NCBI RefSeq assembly: GCF_002088945.1
Contig: NZ_NCSU01000011.1
Location: 558,001 to 622,000 of the forward strand
Source of the DNA: Henriciella pelagia
Lineage (GTDB): Bacteria > Pseudomonadota > Alphaproteobacteria > Caulobacterales > Hyphomonadaceae
Direction: 5' to 3'
DNA: 64,000 bases
Shown here: piece by piece, positions 28,687 through 38,500 of the stretch
Position numbering within the stretch: position 1 is the stretch's first letter
Layout of the letters: each line of letters starts with the position of its first letter
Notes under the pieces: model-generated
Told to the model about the DNA's origin: nothing
The model's input: only the letters and a program-made list of their open reading frames with translations
The model's database searches: none
Translations under genes and position numbers: made by a program

Positions 28687-30432
28687 TTATCCACGCGGCT
28701 GGAATCGCTCGCGAAGCTCTGGCTTCAGGATCTTGCCGTTGGCATTGCGCGGAAGCGGGTCTGTCTGAAACTGGATTTCAACCGGCACCTTGAAGGCGGC
28801 CAGCTGCTGGGCGACGTGTGCGCGAAGTTCGTCCTCGCCGACTGTCTTTCCAGGCTTCAGCTGGACAACGGCGCCAACCTCTTCGCCCAGCACCTTGTGC
28901 GGGATGCCTACGACGGAGGCGTCCATCACCGCTGGATGGTCGTAAAGCGCGCTCTCGACCTCGATGCAGTAGATATTTTCACCGCCCCGGATCAGCATGT
29001 CCTTGGCGCGGTCTACGAGATAGAGAAAGCCTTCCTCATCGAGACGGGCAAGGTCACCCGTGACGACCCAGCCATCCTTGAACGTCTCGGCTGTGGCATC
29101 TGGACGGTTCCAGTAAGACCGGCAATTGGAGGGGCTCTTGCACCAGAGTTCTCCGACTTCCCCAGGTGGAAGCGCCGCGCCATCCGGGCCGACAATCTTG
29201 AGCTCGACCGCCAGGGGGGGGGCGCCGGCACTATCGGGCCGGTGCTCATAGTCTTCACCGATATTGAGCGTCGCCGTCGCGCAGGTTTCAGTCATGCCCC
29301 ATCCATTGCCGGGTGCCGCGTCCGGAAACCGCTTCTTGATGGTTGAGACGAGTTCCGGAGCAGATGGTGCCCCGCCATATGAGACGACTGAAATGGAGGA
29401 CAGATCATATTTGTCCCGATCCGGGTGCTCGAGCACTTGCCAGGCAATCGCGGGAACGCCGCCAATCGTCGTGATCTTCTCATTCTCGATTATTGGTAGC
29501 GCCTTGCTGGCATCCCATTTGTACATGGAGACGATCTTGTCGCCGCGCAGCAATGTCGGAATGAGGACAGCAAAGGCTCCGGTCGCGTGGAAAAATGGAA
29601 TGGCAAGCAATGTCGCGCGCTGCTCGCTGAGGTCCGGCTCCGGCGGTGCCTCGCCCCGACGCAGAAACATCCGCGCCTGACACGTCATCGCGTTCAGGAA
29701 ATTCGAGATTACGGCGCGATTGGTGGCCACCGCGCCCTTTGGCCGCCCCGTGGTACCGGACGTGTACATCAATGTTGCGTCATCATCCGGCATAATCGAA
29801 ACGTCCGGAAGCGGAACATCTCTCAGCTTCACCCAGTCATTGGTCTCGCCGACAAAGTCCTCGAAATTATGAACGCGCGGATTGTTGCGTTCTTCTTCAG
29901 TCTCGCGAGCGATGATGACGGACTCCAGGTCGGGCAGTCTGTCCAGATGTTCGCGAATGCGCTCGAAGATCTGTGGATCGATAACGGCGACTTTCACGCC
30001 GGCATTCTGTAAGCCGTACTCAAGCTCATCCGCCGTCCACCATGAATTCATTGGTGTCGCGATCGCGCCTATGCTGAGCGCAGCAAAAAACGCAACAGGC
30101 CATTGTGGATAGTTGCGCATGATGATCGCCACGCGGTCGCCTGGTTTGACATTGAAATTGTCTTTCAGGACGTGGGCAAAATGACTGACCGCTTTATAGT
30201 GTGCCAGATAGGAGGCGCTCTCATCCTCATAGACAAGCAGCGGTCGGTCTCCGAACGCCTTCGAAGCTTCCACGAGCGCGCGAATAGTCGGCGGCGCCTC
30301 AGAATAATACTTCATGGTGACGCCGTTGATCACGCCCTCGCTGACCGCGAGCGGTGTTCCTGGCTCCGCCAGTTTTGCATTGGCTTCCGCGATTGAAATT
30401 GCCGGCCATGCCGGACTGCCATCTGCTGCCAT
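28687..30432 (-). CDS. AMP-dependent acyl-CoA synthetase
   Basis: 581 residues from ATG 30432 (site GGAGGAAAAT). Motifs: LMYTSGTTGRPKGAV (phosphate loop), GWGMTETCA, TGDLARLDEEGFLYLVDRAKDM and the C-terminal GKILKPELR with the catalytic lysine. It is of full length for a fatty acyl- or feruloyl-CoA synthetase. It should activate a carboxylate to its CoA ester, feeding beta-oxidation. Its co-directional neighbours, the aldo/keto reductase and methyltransferase, are probably in the same unit. Confidence 0.93.
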   Translation of the reverse strand: MAADGSPAWPAISIAEANAKLAEPGTPLAVSEGVINGVTMKYYSEAPPTIRALVEASKAFGDRPLLVYEDESASYLAHYKAVSHFAHVLKDNFNVKPGDRVAIIMRNYPQWPVAFFAALSIGAIATPMNSWWTADELEYGLQNAGVKVAVIDPQIFERIREHLDRLPDLESVIIARETEEERNNPRVHNFEDFVGETNDWVKLRDVPLPDVSIMPDDDATLMYTSGTTGRPKGAVATNRAVISNFLNAMTCQARMFLRRGEAPPEPDLSEQRATLLAIPFFHATGAFAVLIPTLLRGDKIVSMYKWDASKALPIIENEKITTIGGVPAIAWQVLEHPDRDKYDLSSISVVSYGGAPSAPELVSTIKKRFPDAAPGNGWGMTETCATATLNIGEDYEHRPDSAGAPPLAVELKIVGPDGAALPPGEVGELWCKSPSNCRSYWNRPDATAETFKDGWVVTGDLARLDEEGFLYLVDRAKDMLIRGGENIYCIEVESALYDHPAVMDASVVGIPHKVLGEEVGAVVQLKPGKTVGEDELRAHVAQQLAAFKVPVEIQFQTDPLPRNANGKILKPELRERFQPRG

Positions 30433-30546
30433 ATTTTCCTCCAATATCTTTTTCCCGCGCAATCAATCATGAGCGCTGCAGCAAAGGAAGAGGCTGACAC
30501 GTAATCTGTTGTCGCGCCCGCAGTTGCAGAGGCAGGCAAAGGACAG

Positions 30547-30708
30547 TCAGTTGCGCTCGTCACCAAGCTCGAGCGTGATGGCAAGCTCATAGGCTGCTAT
30601 TTCATCCGGCGCGAGCGGCTCCGTATAAGGTTCCGGCCAGAACACCAGCACGCCGACGAGCGCCAGACCCGCCAGCAGGACCACCAGGAAATCCTTGAAA
30701 TCTTGCAT
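30547..30708 (-). CDS. 53-residue membrane protein (small gene)
   Basis: Read directly: ATG 30708 preceded by GGAGGGGACGCG, encoding MQDFKDFLVVLLAGLALVGV and on to stop TGA at 30547. One strong membrane helix is at residues 8-22, followed by a short acidic tail (ELAITLELGDERN). The strong ribosome site and clean hydrophobic pattern support it as real. It is minus-strand, downstream of the two lipoprotein genes at 30778 and 31495. No family is recognised. Confidence 0.7.
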   Translation of the reverse strand: MQDFKDFLVVLLAGLALVGVLVFWPEPYTEPLAPDEIAAYELAITLELGDERN

Positions 30709-30777
30709 CGCGTCCCCTCCCCGAAAATTTGCAGGGAGAGGAGCAATCAGCGTGCCAGACGCGCTATGGGAAGTCTG

Positions 30778-31422
30778 CTACTTGCCCAGTTCGCAGAACT
30801 GCACCGACCGGCGGGTGCCATCCGGCTCAACCAGTTCAAAGACGGGACCGGCGAGTTCATCACCATCGCAGAGATAGCCGATCTGATACATGTCGAGGAT
30901 GTAGGCATTTTCAGGTTCAAGTGCGCCTGCCAGCATGAGGTCTGCAGCTTCCTGATGCTGACCGAGCCGGAACAGGATCTCGAACCGTTCCATCGCCGTC
31001 GGCTCACCGGAGGTCAGCATGTCATTCAGCATCGCAAACTCAGCTTCTGCCTCGAGCTGCAGGGCAGCAGCATCGTCGGCGATCGAACTCGTCGCATAAT
31101 CGCTGGCGATTTCCTTCAGGTCCGCAATCGAACCCGTTAGATCATTCCCGCCGCCATGGCGCAGCTTGGCACGGGCATACAGCGCCTTGGCCATCTGTTC
31201 ATCGTTCATGCCCGGGTCACCGAGAAGCTGGGTGAGGCGATCAATAGCGATCTGCTCATTGCCAGCCTCAACCAGCGAGTTCACCGTCCCCATGGCAAGT
31301 TCAAATTCGGTTGGCTCTGCAGATGCCGCCGTTTCTACCGGCTCAACGGGCGCATCGGTGGATGACGCGCAGGCGCTGGCGAGCAGGACGAGGCTTGCAC
31401 CTGCGAGGATGGATCTGAGCAT
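30778..31422 (-). CDS. Putative lipoprotein (repeat-helical, paralog of next)
   Basis: 214 residues with lipobox ASAC, Cys18. The mature protein is rich in Glu/Asp and has a helical repeat pattern resembling tetratricopeptide-like motifs (ALYARAKLRHGGGNDLTGSI, AAALQLEAEAEFAML), then a Cys pair near the end (YLCDGDE, QFCEL). It shares pattern with the adjacent 31495 gene (second domain, C-terminal Cys pair), so the two are probable tandem paralogs. An envelope scaffold function is conceivable; none is shown. The gap to the 31495 gene is 72 bp. Confidence 0.75.
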   Translation of the reverse strand: MLRSILAGASLVLLASACASSTDAPVEPVETAASAEPTEFELAMGTVNSLVEAGNEQIAIDRLTQLLGDPGMNDEQMAKALYARAKLRHGGGNDLTGSIADLKEIASDYATSSIADDAAALQLEAEAEFAMLNDMLTSGEPTAMERFEILFRLGQHQEAADLMLAGALEPENAYILDMYQIGYLCDGDELAGPVFELVEPDGTRRSVQFCELGK

Positions 31423-31494
31423 TTGACTTCTCCCTGATATACAGTTGACGCCTGAGGAGATGACACATCGTCCGCGGCAATAATATGACTGGTT

Positions 31495-32109
31495 TCAGGA
31501 TTCTGCGGGCGTCTCGCACCAATTGACGCCATCAAGATGGCTGACATCTTCACCAAGTGTGAAGTCCTTGCTTGGCGCGTCTTCCACGCCGCGGCAGATA
31601 TATCCCGCCGCTTCAAGAAAGCGGGCCTGTTCAACAGATGGTGAAAGGCCTGATGCCCGAATTCGCTCGGCCACCGCCTCATAGTCTCCAATAGCGACCG
31701 TATCGACGAACCAGTCCGACAGAGTCTGCAGGCCGCTGAGGCGCGCGCGCACCTGCTCAAGGTCGCTGACCGCAAACGCCAACTCAGCCTCCAGGCTGGA
31801 GCGAAGCTCCGTGTCTGTCACAAGGAGCTTTGCAGCTTCGAAGTCTTCGATTGCGCCTGGAATGTTGATGCGTTCAAGTCGGCGTATCTTGCCGCGTTCG
31901 AACAAGAGCCGGGCGCGCTGCTCGTCGGTCAGCGTCGCCGTGTCCAGCGCCGCGGAATATTCTTCTATCGTGATATATGGATGCCATTCTGCCTTGGCGG
32001 AAGTCACAAGTTCGGCGAACTCTGCGTCTGTCAGATGGACAGGAACGGGGGTGGTTTGACAGGCAGCGATTGCTATCATCGCCACGGCGCTACACAGCGT
32101 CAGACGCAT
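31495..32109 (-). CDS. Putative lipoprotein, paralog of the 30778 gene
   Basis: 204 residues with lipobox IAAC, Cys17. The layout matches the neighbour: an acidic helical body (EQARLLFERGKIRRLERINIPGAIEDFEAAKLL has the same spacing as ALYARAKLRHG...GSIADLKEIA), then AAGYICRG and a final WCE, again a likely disulfide. A gene duplication followed by divergence is the simplest explanation. The start, with SVFM-like basic-hydrophobic signal, is clear. Function unknown. Confidence 0.75.
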   Translation of the reverse strand: MRLTLCSAVAMIAIAACQTTPVPVHLTDAEFAELVTSAKAEWHPYITIEEYSAALDTATLTDEQRARLLFERGKIRRLERINIPGAIEDFEAAKLLVTDTELRSSLEAELAFAVSDLEQVRARLSGLQTLSDWFVDTVAIGDYEAVAERIRASGLSPSVEQARFLEAAGYICRGVEDAPSKDFTLGEDVSHLDGVNWCETPAES

Positions 32110-32193
32110 ACTCGACTCACACTCTTTACTGAACGTTTCAGCAGTCTAATCGCCCGGCATTTTCCGCGATAGGCGGTAACTGAAATGTTAGGT

Positions 32194-34116
32194 TCAAGCG
32201 CGCGCGAGGCGTTCAAGTTCCTGCACATTGCCACGGCCGAGCGCTTCGATCGCGCGGGCTGCAATGCTGCGGGCATCAAGCCCGGCTTCAGCATACATGA
32301 GCTCTGGCTTGTCCTGGTCCTGGAAGATGTCCGGCAGGTGAAGCGTGCGGATTTTGAGGCCGCTGTCGAGCGCGCCAGTCTCGGCGAGATGCTCCAGCGT
32401 AAAGGCACCGAACCCGCCGCGCGCCCCCTCCTCAATCGTCAGAAGCACTTCATGCTCCTTGGCGAGGCGGTTGATCAGCTCCTTGTCGAGCGGCTTTGCA
32501 AAGCGCGCATCGGCAACCGTGCAGGACAGGCCCTGGGCTGCGAGCATCTCAGCCGCCTTCAGCGCCTCCTGTAGACGGGCACCATAAGACAGGATCGCGA
32601 TGCTCGTTCCCTCGCGAACAATGCGTCCCTTGCCAATCTCGAGCGCTTGCGGATTGAGCGGCAATTCCACGCCGACACCATTGCCGCGTGGATAGCGGAA
32701 AGCGCTTGGCCCGTCATCGATCTCCACAGCCGTGCGGACCATGCGCACCAGCTCGGTCTCGTCGGCGGCGGCCATGCAGACCATGCCCGGCAAGGCACCG
32801 AGGAAACCGATATCGAAGCTGCCCGCATGGGTCGGACCATCGGCCCCGACAAGCCCTGCCCGGTCGATTGCAAATCGAACGGGAAGGTTCTGGATCGCGA
32901 CATCGTGGACGACCTGGTCATAGCCGCGTTGCAGGAAGGTCGAGTAGATCGCCGCAAACGGCTTCATGCCGTCGGCCGCCATGCCTGCGGCGAAGGTCAC
33001 CGCATGCTGCTCGGCGATGCCGACATCGAACATCCGGTCCGGGAATTCCTTCTCGAACAGGTCGAGGCCGGTGCCGCCCGGCATTGCTGCGGTAATCCCG
33101 ACGATCCGGTCATCCTTGCGTGCTTCCTCAATGAGGCTCTGCGCGAAGACCTTGGTGTAACTTGGCGGCCCGGACTTCGACTTCTGCTGCTCACCGGTGA
33201 CGACGTTGAACTTGGCGACACCGTGATACTTGTCTGCCGAATTCTCGGCGGGTTCATAGCCCTTGCCCTTCTGTGTCACGACATGCAGCAGGACGGGGCC
33301 GGTCTGCATCGCCTTGCAGTTTTCAAGGACAGGAAGGAGGACGTCGAGATCATGCCCGTCAATCGGGCCGACATAATAGAAGCCAAGTTCTTCGAACATG
33401 GTGCCGCCCATGGCGAAACCGCGAAGGTATTCCTCGGCCTTGCGGGCCGGATTGGCGAGACCGATCGGCTTGACAATGGTCTTGGCGAACTTGCGCAGGC
33501 CGCGATAGGAGCGCGAGGAAACGAGCTTGGACAGATAGTGGCTCATCGCCCCGACAGGCGGCGCGATGGACATGTCATTGTCGTTGAGGATGACCAGCAT
33601 GCGACTGGCGTCGGAGCCAGCATTGTTCATCGCCTCATAAGCCATGCCAGCAGACATCGCGCCATCGCCAATCACGCAGACAACCTTGTTGTCACGTTCG
33701 GCGAGGTCACGTGCCTTGGCAAAGCCGAGCCCTGCCGAGATCGACGTCGATGCATGGGCCGCACCGAACGGGTCATATTCACTTTCAGCGCGCTTGGTGA
33801 AGCCCGAGAGACCGCCCCCCTGTCGGAGTGTACGGATACGGTCCTTGCGACCGGTCAGGATCTTGTGCGGATAGCACTGGTGGCCAACATCGAAGATCAG
33901 CTTGTCATCCGGCGTGTTGAACACTGAATGTATCGCGACGGTCAGCTCGACCACGCCCAGGCCTGCACCGAGGTGCCCTCCGGTCACCGACACTGCCTCG
34001 ATGACTTCCGCGCGGACTTCATCTGCGATCTGCTTGAGGTCATCGCGTGAACGCCCTTTAAGGTCGTCCGGCGAATTCACGCTGTCGAGCAGGCGGGTCT
34101 TGGCTGGGACGGTCAT
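32194..34116 (-). CDS. dxs: 1-deoxy-D-xylulose-5-phosphate synthase
   Basis: 640 residues, full length. Transketolase-like: the thiamine diphosphate motif [18 protein letters not shown], the [18 protein letters not shown] box, and VDGPIDGHD-type region. It condenses pyruvate with glyceraldehyde 3-phosphate, the first step of the MEP isoprenoid pathway. It is the last gene of a xseB-ispA-dxs unit, as in many alphaproteobacteria, 51 bp downstream of ispA. A few bases after the stop, the frame runs into the lipoprotein region; no terminator of strength was seen. Confidence 0.98.
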   Translation of the reverse strand: MTVPAKTRLLDSVNSPDDLKGRSRDDLKQIADEVRAEVIEAVSVTGGHLGAGLGVVELTVAIHSVFNTPDDKLIFDVGHQCYPHKILTGRKDRIRTLRQGGGLSGFTKRAESEYDPFGAAHASTSISAGLGFAKARDLAERDNKVVCVIGDGAMSAGMAYEAMNNAGSDASRMLVILNDNDMSIAPPVGAMSHYLSKLVSSRSYRGLRKFAKTIVKPIGLANPARKAEEYLRGFAMGGTMFEELGFYYVGPIDGHDLDVLLPVLENCKAMQTGPVLLHVVTQKGKGYEPAENSADKYHGVAKFNVVTGEQQKSKSGPPSYTKVFAQSLIEEARKDDRIVGITAAMPGGTGLDLFEKEFPDRMFDVGIAEQHAVTFAAGMAADGMKPFAAIYSTFLQRGYDQVVHDVAIQNLPVRFAIDRAGLVGADGPTHAGSFDIGFLGALPGMVCMAAADETELVRMVRTAVEIDDGPSAFRYPRGNGVGVELPLNPQALEIGKGRIVREGTSIAILSYGARLQEALKAAEMLAAQGLSCTVADARFAKPLDKELINRLAKEHEVLLTIEEGARGGFGAFTLEHLAETGALDSGLKIRTLHLPDIFQDQDKPELMYAEAGLDARSIAARAIEALGRGNVQELERLARA

Positions 34117-34167
34117 AAGCAGGCGGTCCTTTCAGAAGGATCTGTTTTCGGTTGGTTACGAACGGTC

Positions 34168-35052
34168 TTAGCGCGTTCGATCGAGGACATAATCAACCGA
34201 TTGCAGCAAGATATGGGCTCGTTCGTGGAAAAATGCGAGGTGTTGCTTGGCTTGCGCGGCAAGGAGACGCACACGCTCGCGGGCGCCATTTATTCCCAGA
34301 ATGGTAACAAAATTCGCCTTTCCGGCCGCCGCATCGCTGCGAAGCGTCTTTCCGACAACGGCCTGGTCACCGGTTGCATCCAGCAGGTCATCAGCGATCT
34401 GATAGGCGAGCCCGAGATCCTGAGCGAACCCTGCGAGGGCCTGGCGGGCATTTTCGCTCGCGCCGCCAATAATCCCCGCCGCTTCGACAGAATACGAGAT
34501 CAGCGCACCGGTCTTCATGCGCTGCATCCGGGTGATCGTGTTGAGATCGCGCGGGCTGTCATCCTCGAGCATATCGATCATCTGACCCCCGACCATCCCA
34601 CGCGCGCCGGAAGCATCCGCCAGACGTTCAATCAGGCGCAGGCGCACATTCGGGTCCGGGTGGGTCTCGTCACTCGCCAGAATCTTGAAAGCGAGTGTCA
34701 GCAAGGCATCTCCGGCAAGCACGGCAGTCGCTTCGCCAAACGCCTTATGAACCGTTGGTTGCCCGCGCCGCAGATCGTCATCGTCCATGCATGGCAGGTC
34801 ATCATGGACCAGGGAATAGGTGTGTACGCATTCGAGCGCAGCCGCAGTACGAAGCAGCGTCTTGTCGTCGGCCTCGAAAAGCGCGCCGGTTTCAATGACG
34901 TAGAATGGCCGCATCCGCTTGCCATTGGCCAGCGCCGCATGCCGCATGGCACGCAGAAGATCCGCTTCCGGCCCTTGAGCGGGTGGGATAAGCTGGTCAA
35001 GCGCAACCGTCACCCTGTCGGCAATTTCGGTCAGCCGCTTCTCAAACTCCAT
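34168..35052 (-). CDS. ispA: Polyprenyl (farnesyl) diphosphate synthase
   Basis: 294 residues from ATG 35052. Both aspartate-rich motifs are intact: LVHDDLPCMDDDD (FARM, DDxxD-type) and GLAYQIADDLLD (SARM). It condenses IPP and DMAPP to farnesyl diphosphate for quinones, bactoprenol and hopanoids. An upstream ATG (35115) would add non-family sequence and overlap xseB, so it is not used. It starts 10 bp after xseB and precedes dxs, placing isoprenoid genes in one unit. Confidence 0.96.
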   Translation of the reverse strand: MEFEKRLTEIADRVTVALDQLIPPAQGPEADLLRAMRHAALANGKRMRPFYVIETGALFEADDKTLLRTAAALECVHTYSLVHDDLPCMDDDDLRRGQPTVHKAFGEATAVLAGDALLTLAFKILASDETHPDPNVRLRLIERLADASGARGMVGGQMIDMLEDDSPRDLNTITRMQRMKTGALISYSVEAAGIIGGASENARQALAGFAQDLGLAYQIADDLLDATGDQAVVGKTLRSDAAAGKANFVTILGINGARERVRLLAAQAKQHLAFFHERAHILLQSVDYVLDRTR

Positions 35053-35062
35053 GCCTAGGCCC

Positions 35063-35311
35063 TCAGTCGAAGCTCGCGCTCTCGGTTTTCGGCTTGCCGT
35101 CAGCGCCCTGCACAATCTGTTCGATCTTCAACTCGGCGGCTTTCAAGCGGGCTTCGCAATGGGCCTTGAGCCTGGCACCGCGCTCATAGATCTCGATGGA
35201 TTTCTCGAGTTCAACATCCCCGCCCTCCAGCCGGCGGACAATGTCCTCCAATTCCTTGAGAGCGTCTTCAAAACTCATCTTGTCGATCGCCTGATCTGCC
35301 TTGCCGGCCAT
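35063..35311 (-). CDS. xseB: Exodeoxyribonuclease VII small subunit
   Basis: 82 residues from ATG 35311, preceded by AGGAGTGA. Core pattern MSFEDALKELEDIVRRLEGG then a helix ending LEKSIEIYERGARLKAHCEARL is diagnostic. It forms the many small subunits of ExoVII, which degrades single-stranded DNA. The large subunit xseA is not in the window. It is the first gene of the ispA-dxs unit. Confidence 0.96.
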   Translation of the reverse strand: MAGKADQAIDKMSFEDALKELEDIVRRLEGGDVELEKSIEIYERGARLKAHCEARLKAAELKIEQIVQGADGKPKTESASFD

Positions 35312-35384
35312 TCGATCACTCCTGCACATTACGCGATTGCCGCGCACCCTAAGCAGGAGGCGCAGCCTTCACAATGGTCACGTC

Positions 35385-35993
35385 TCAAGATTTTCCGCGA
35401 TACTCGTAGACGCGATAGCTCCAGTATTTATCGCCGCCATCGCGCACACAGACCCAGCCAAGTTTCGCCATGGCTGGCCGTAGCATGCGATTGAACCAGC
35501 CATGCGCCGCAAGGTAGACTTTGCCGCCAGCAGCGGCTTCATGGAGATGCTGAGCCGCCCGGCTGGCGCGCGCCCTGGCCTCGCGATTGCTCTCTCCATC
35601 AAGGCTATGGCCATAGAGCCAGGCCGTCCGCGCAAGCACATTCCACGTCTTGGGCAGATATTTACGGTTCTTGAAGCGCGGCGGCGGCAGCGGCGCCTCA
35701 CAGAACACCTCATACTGTTCTGGCTCACGGCCACTGGCCAGAATCGCCGTTTCGACGGCTCTGGGCGCGGTCGAGCTCAGGACAATATCAGCGTCGGCAA
35801 CAGCGTCCTTGAGATTATCCGGAACCGGCTGACCGGGGGCCAGGCTCCCGATTTCGTAACGGTTCCACCAGTCGCGATATTGCCGCCAGTCCAGCCGGGG
35901 GCCAGCGCTGCGGTCCAGAGCCGGGCGGCCATGGCGCGACACGATGATCGGACCACGCCGCGAAGTCTTCTGATCGGAAGTTGAAGAACCCAT
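35385..35993 (-). CDS. Histidine phosphatase-family protein
   Basis: 202 residues from ATG 35993 (a GTG one codon upstream is an alternative). The phosphoglycerate-mutase-like motif VSRHGRPA holds the catalytic His of the RHG, and the second histidine is in AAHGWF. Also TAPRAVETA matches the middle segment. A 25-residue N-terminal addition has no signal. The substrate (a phosphate monoester) is unknown. Downstream of xseB by 73 bp and in the same direction. Confidence 0.82.
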   Translation of the reverse strand: MGSSTSDQKTSRRGPIIVSRHGRPALDRSAGPRLDWRQYRDWWNRYEIGSLAPGQPVPDNLKDAVADADIVLSSTAPRAVETAILASGREPEQYEVFCEAPLPPPRFKNRKYLPKTWNVLARTAWLYGHSLDGESNREARARASRAAQHLHEAAAGGKVYLAAHGWFNRMLRPAMAKLGWVCVRDGGDKYWSYRVYEYRGKS

Positions 35994-36074
35994 CACACTC
36001 TCAGCCTAGCGCCACAGGCTGCAGGTTCAAACCACCGCCTCAAGCTCACTTTCCCGAAATTGCGATTAGATGGG

Positions 36075-37226
36075 TTAGTCCGACTCGGCAAGCTGCAGAG
36101 CTGCACCCGTCCGGCTCACGGCACGGCTTAGACCGCTCATGCGACTGAGAAGATGAGTCTCGGCAAGGCAGATCTGGTCAAGCCGGCGCCGCGATTGCGT
36201 CATCACGCCGGATAGTTTGCCTGACAGGTGCTTCTCACCACTGCGCCAGGCCTGCCCCAGCAGCCGGTCGGGACGCATGGCGAAGGCTTTCGCGCGCACG
36301 ACTCCGGAACCGATCGGCGTCTGATAATTGGAATAATGGCGCTTGTAATGGTCGAGTCCGGGACCAGCATCATAGATCGCCGGACCCCCTTGTGCCATGC
36401 GCTCCAGCATGTTGTGGACAACCCTGTTGCCGGGCGAGTACTGCGCGAAGTCCTGTTCGTAAGCCGTGATCCAGCCATGCATCACCTTGTCCGACTGGAG
36501 GACAAGCTCGCTTGCGGCGTGTCGGCCGTCGAAATAAAGGCTGACCAGTCGCAAACGGAAGCGCGGACCACTGGTCGTCCGAAGGCGGTCAAACAGGCGG
36601 CGCGACCAGAGTGGCGCAAGCACATCGTGACGGCCTGTGCGGGCAAATTGCTCACGTTTCAGCTCAAGGAGGCGCTCAAATGTCTTTCCGCACTCATTAT
36701 CGAAGCGGAACTCCACATCGGAGAAATCGCGCTCAATGTTGCGGCCGAGACGACGCATCTTCTTGAAGTGCTTTGGCCAGCGCTGGTTCTGGTTCTCGAT
36801 GAAAGCGTCCCACCCGCCGCTGACATCGCTCATGTTCGCGCCGCAGAAACTCAGGCGCTGCTCGCTGTCAGCATCCTGTGGCAGCCAGCCATAGGTCGAC
36901 ATCCCCAGCAGTCCTGCACCGCGAAGGAATTCGAATGGCTTGAGCCTGGTTTGCGCCGACAGTACGGGACCATGCCAATCTGAGAAACAGCCGCCAATGG
37001 GCCGGGCCCAGGCGCCGGGTCTGCGATGAAGCGGCCAGAATCCTACAGGTACGCCCTGTTCGAATGCGACGGCAACCCGCACATCAGGACGCACACTGGC
37101 GACAACCCTCGCGAAAAGCGGGTCAAAGAACGGGTCGTCATAGATCGTGCGCGCATCTCGCAGGCGCTCAAATGCCTGCCAGAGGTCGTCGGTCATATCC
37201 GATGGGTGAAGCAGCCTGAACTTCAT
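36075..37226 (-). CDS. BioF2/CelD-like GNAT-fold acetyltransferase
   Basis: 383 residues from ATG 37226 (AGGG site 9 bp away). The pattern ERLLELKREQFARTG... and FRLRLVSLYFDGRHAASELVLQ followed by SPGNRVVHNMLERM is that of the acetyltransf_6 (CelD/BcsL-like, FemAB-type) family, which often modifies cell-surface polysaccharides or peptidoglycan precursors. The N-terminal segment (FWPLHRRPGAWARPIGG, GWLPQD) is also family-like. No exopolysaccharide gene neighbours are seen, so the acceptor is unknown. It is followed by an isolated C-terminal basic region. Confidence 0.82.
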   Translation of the reverse strand: MKFRLLHPSDMTDDLWQAFERLRDARTIYDDPFFDPLFARVVASVRPDVRVAVAFEQGVPVGFWPLHRRPGAWARPIGGCFSDWHGPVLSAQTRLKPFEFLRGAGLLGMSTYGWLPQDADSEQRLSFCGANMSDVSGGWDAFIENQNQRWPKHFKKMRRLGRNIERDFSDVEFRFDNECGKTFERLLELKREQFARTGRHDVLAPLWSRRLFDRLRTTSGPRFRLRLVSLYFDGRHAASELVLQSDKVMHGWITAYEQDFAQYSPGNRVVHNMLERMAQGGPAIYDAGPGLDHYKRHYSNYQTPIGSGVVRAKAFAMRPDRLLGQAWRSGEKHLSGKLSGVMTQSRRRLDQICLAETHLLSRMSGLSRAVSRTGAALQLAESD

Positions 37227-37254
37227 GTGTGCCATCCCTGATCACAGAAACAAA

Positions 37255-37268
37255 TACTGCAAACAGTA
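37255..37268. promoter_or_regulatory. Small inverted repeat in lepB-acetyltransferase gap
   Basis: TACTG and CAGTA flank CAAA at a gap between minus-strand genes, with TACTGCAA also repeated directly. Could be a repressor half-site or chance; included with low confidence. Confidence 0.2.
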
Positions 37269-37310
37269 CTGCAAGGCGCGCGCCAGTTTCCCCCAAAAAG
37301 GGAATCTGGA

Positions 37311-38180
37311 CTAAAGTCCTCGCCACAGACGCTTTTTCATACAGGGTTCGGCATCCGCCTTCGAACATGAATATGTGGAGAAGAGCACAGTGTCAGCGCG
37401 CCCAATCAGGTTCTCAGCCGGCACAAAACCGACCGAAGCGTCTTCCGCGGAAATACCTCGCGGCAGAGAGCAACCGGCACGGTCCACCACACCTTGCGCG
37501 TTTTCCGGACAATGCCCCGTCAGCGACCGCCCATCTTCGGAATTGTCGCGATTGTCCCCCATGAAGAGGTAATAGCCTTCAGGCACGACAAACTCAGGCG
37601 TGGAATCGAGCCGGTTGAACTCATCCGGCCCTTGCTGCCAGTCATGCGTGAGCCAGGACGTGTCGCCAACCGTCTCACGATACTCGCGGGCCACCGTACG
37701 GCGGCGCCCCTTCGGATTGTATGTGATGCGGCGGACGAATTCCCGGTCGATCGGTTCCCCATCGAGATAGAGCTGCTCGTCAATCATCTGCACGCGGTCA
37801 CCTGGAAGGCCGATGATCCGCTTGATCATGACACGGTCCGTGTGCGGGTGCATGAAGACAGCCACATCACCGCGCTCTGGCTTGCCGCCCAGCACCCGTC
37901 CTTCGCCAGAGGGGATCAGCCGCCAGGCGCCCCATGGCAGGCTGTAACGGCTATAGCCGTAAGCGAATTTATTGACGGCGACCCGGTCACCAACCTGCAG
38001 GTTCGGCACCATGCTCTCGGATGGAATGACGCGCTGCTCATAGATCAGGAAGGAGAAGATGTAGAAAGCCGGAATGAAGATGGCGAGCGTGAAGAACCAC
38101 TCGCGCGCTTCATGCAACAGCTTGTCTTTCAACGACCGCTCTTCTGCAGGCGTTCTCGAAGTCTGGGAGGATTCTGTCAT
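37311..38180 (-). CDS. lepB: Signal peptidase I
   Basis: 289 residues. The membrane anchor is at about 29-46, followed by the catalytic serine box PSESM (Ser56) and the catalytic lysine (Lys120) in VMIKRIIGLPGD. GDNRDNSEDGR is the box E. It cleaves Sec and Tat signal peptides on the periplasmic side; several exported proteins in this window would be substrates. Unlike many species it has no C-terminal second helix and its start overlaps the preceding YbjQ gene's stop by 4 bp (ATGA). The cysteine-rich tail (YSCSKADAEPCMKK) is not a usual feature. Confidence 0.95.
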   Translation of the reverse strand: MTESSQTSRTPAEERSLKDKLLHEAREWFFTLAIFIPAFYIFSFLIYEQRVIPSESMVPNLQVGDRVAVNKFAYGYSRYSLPWGAWRLIPSGEGRVLGGKPERGDVAVFMHPHTDRVMIKRIIGLPGDRVQMIDEQLYLDGEPIDREFVRRITYNPKGRRRTVAREYRETVGDTSWLTHDWQQGPDEFNRLDSTPEFVVPEGYYLFMGDNRDNSEDGRSLTGHCPENAQGVVDRAGCSLPRGISAEDASVGFVPAENLIGRADTVLFSTYSCSKADAEPCMKKRLWRGL

Positions 38181-38491
38181 TTCAGTCTGACGGCCGTTCC
38201 ATATGCGAGCAGTTCCGCAGATCCGCCCATGATCATTGATGTGGTGATACGCATCGAGACGATCGCATCGGCGCCAAGGCTTTGGGCGTCCGCACGCATC
38301 CGGTCAAGGGCCTGCTCACGCGCTTCTGCCATTAGTTTTGTATATTCGGGGACCTCACCGCCGACCAGATTACGCAGGCCGGCCATGATATCGCGGCCGA
38401 AGAAACGGGTGCGCACCACATTCCCGCGAGCGATTCCGATCACTTCCCCAACCTCCCGGCCAGGAACGGTTTCTGCCATGGTTACGATCAT
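38177..38491 (-). CDS. YbjQ/UPF0145 family protein
   Basis: 104 residues. The family pattern is clear: GREVGEVIGIARGNVVRTRFFGRDIMAGLRNLVGGEVPEYTKLMAEAREQAL then GADAIVSMRITTSMI. A pentameric putative heavy-metal-binding domain is the family's annotation, with little proof. Coupled with lepB (ATGA overlap) and 10 bp downstream of a small membrane protein gene at 38501. Confidence 0.93.
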   Translation of the reverse strand: MIVTMAETVPGREVGEVIGIARGNVVRTRFFGRDIMAGLRNLVGGEVPEYTKLMAEAREQALDRMRADAQSLGADAIVSMRITTSMIMGGSAELLAYGTAVRLK

Positions 38492-38500
38492 ATGCCCCGC

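Noticed and set aside
32647..33927. Antisense frame of 426 codons across dxs
   Set aside because: Mirrors the dxs codons; dxs motifs are clear on the minus strand.
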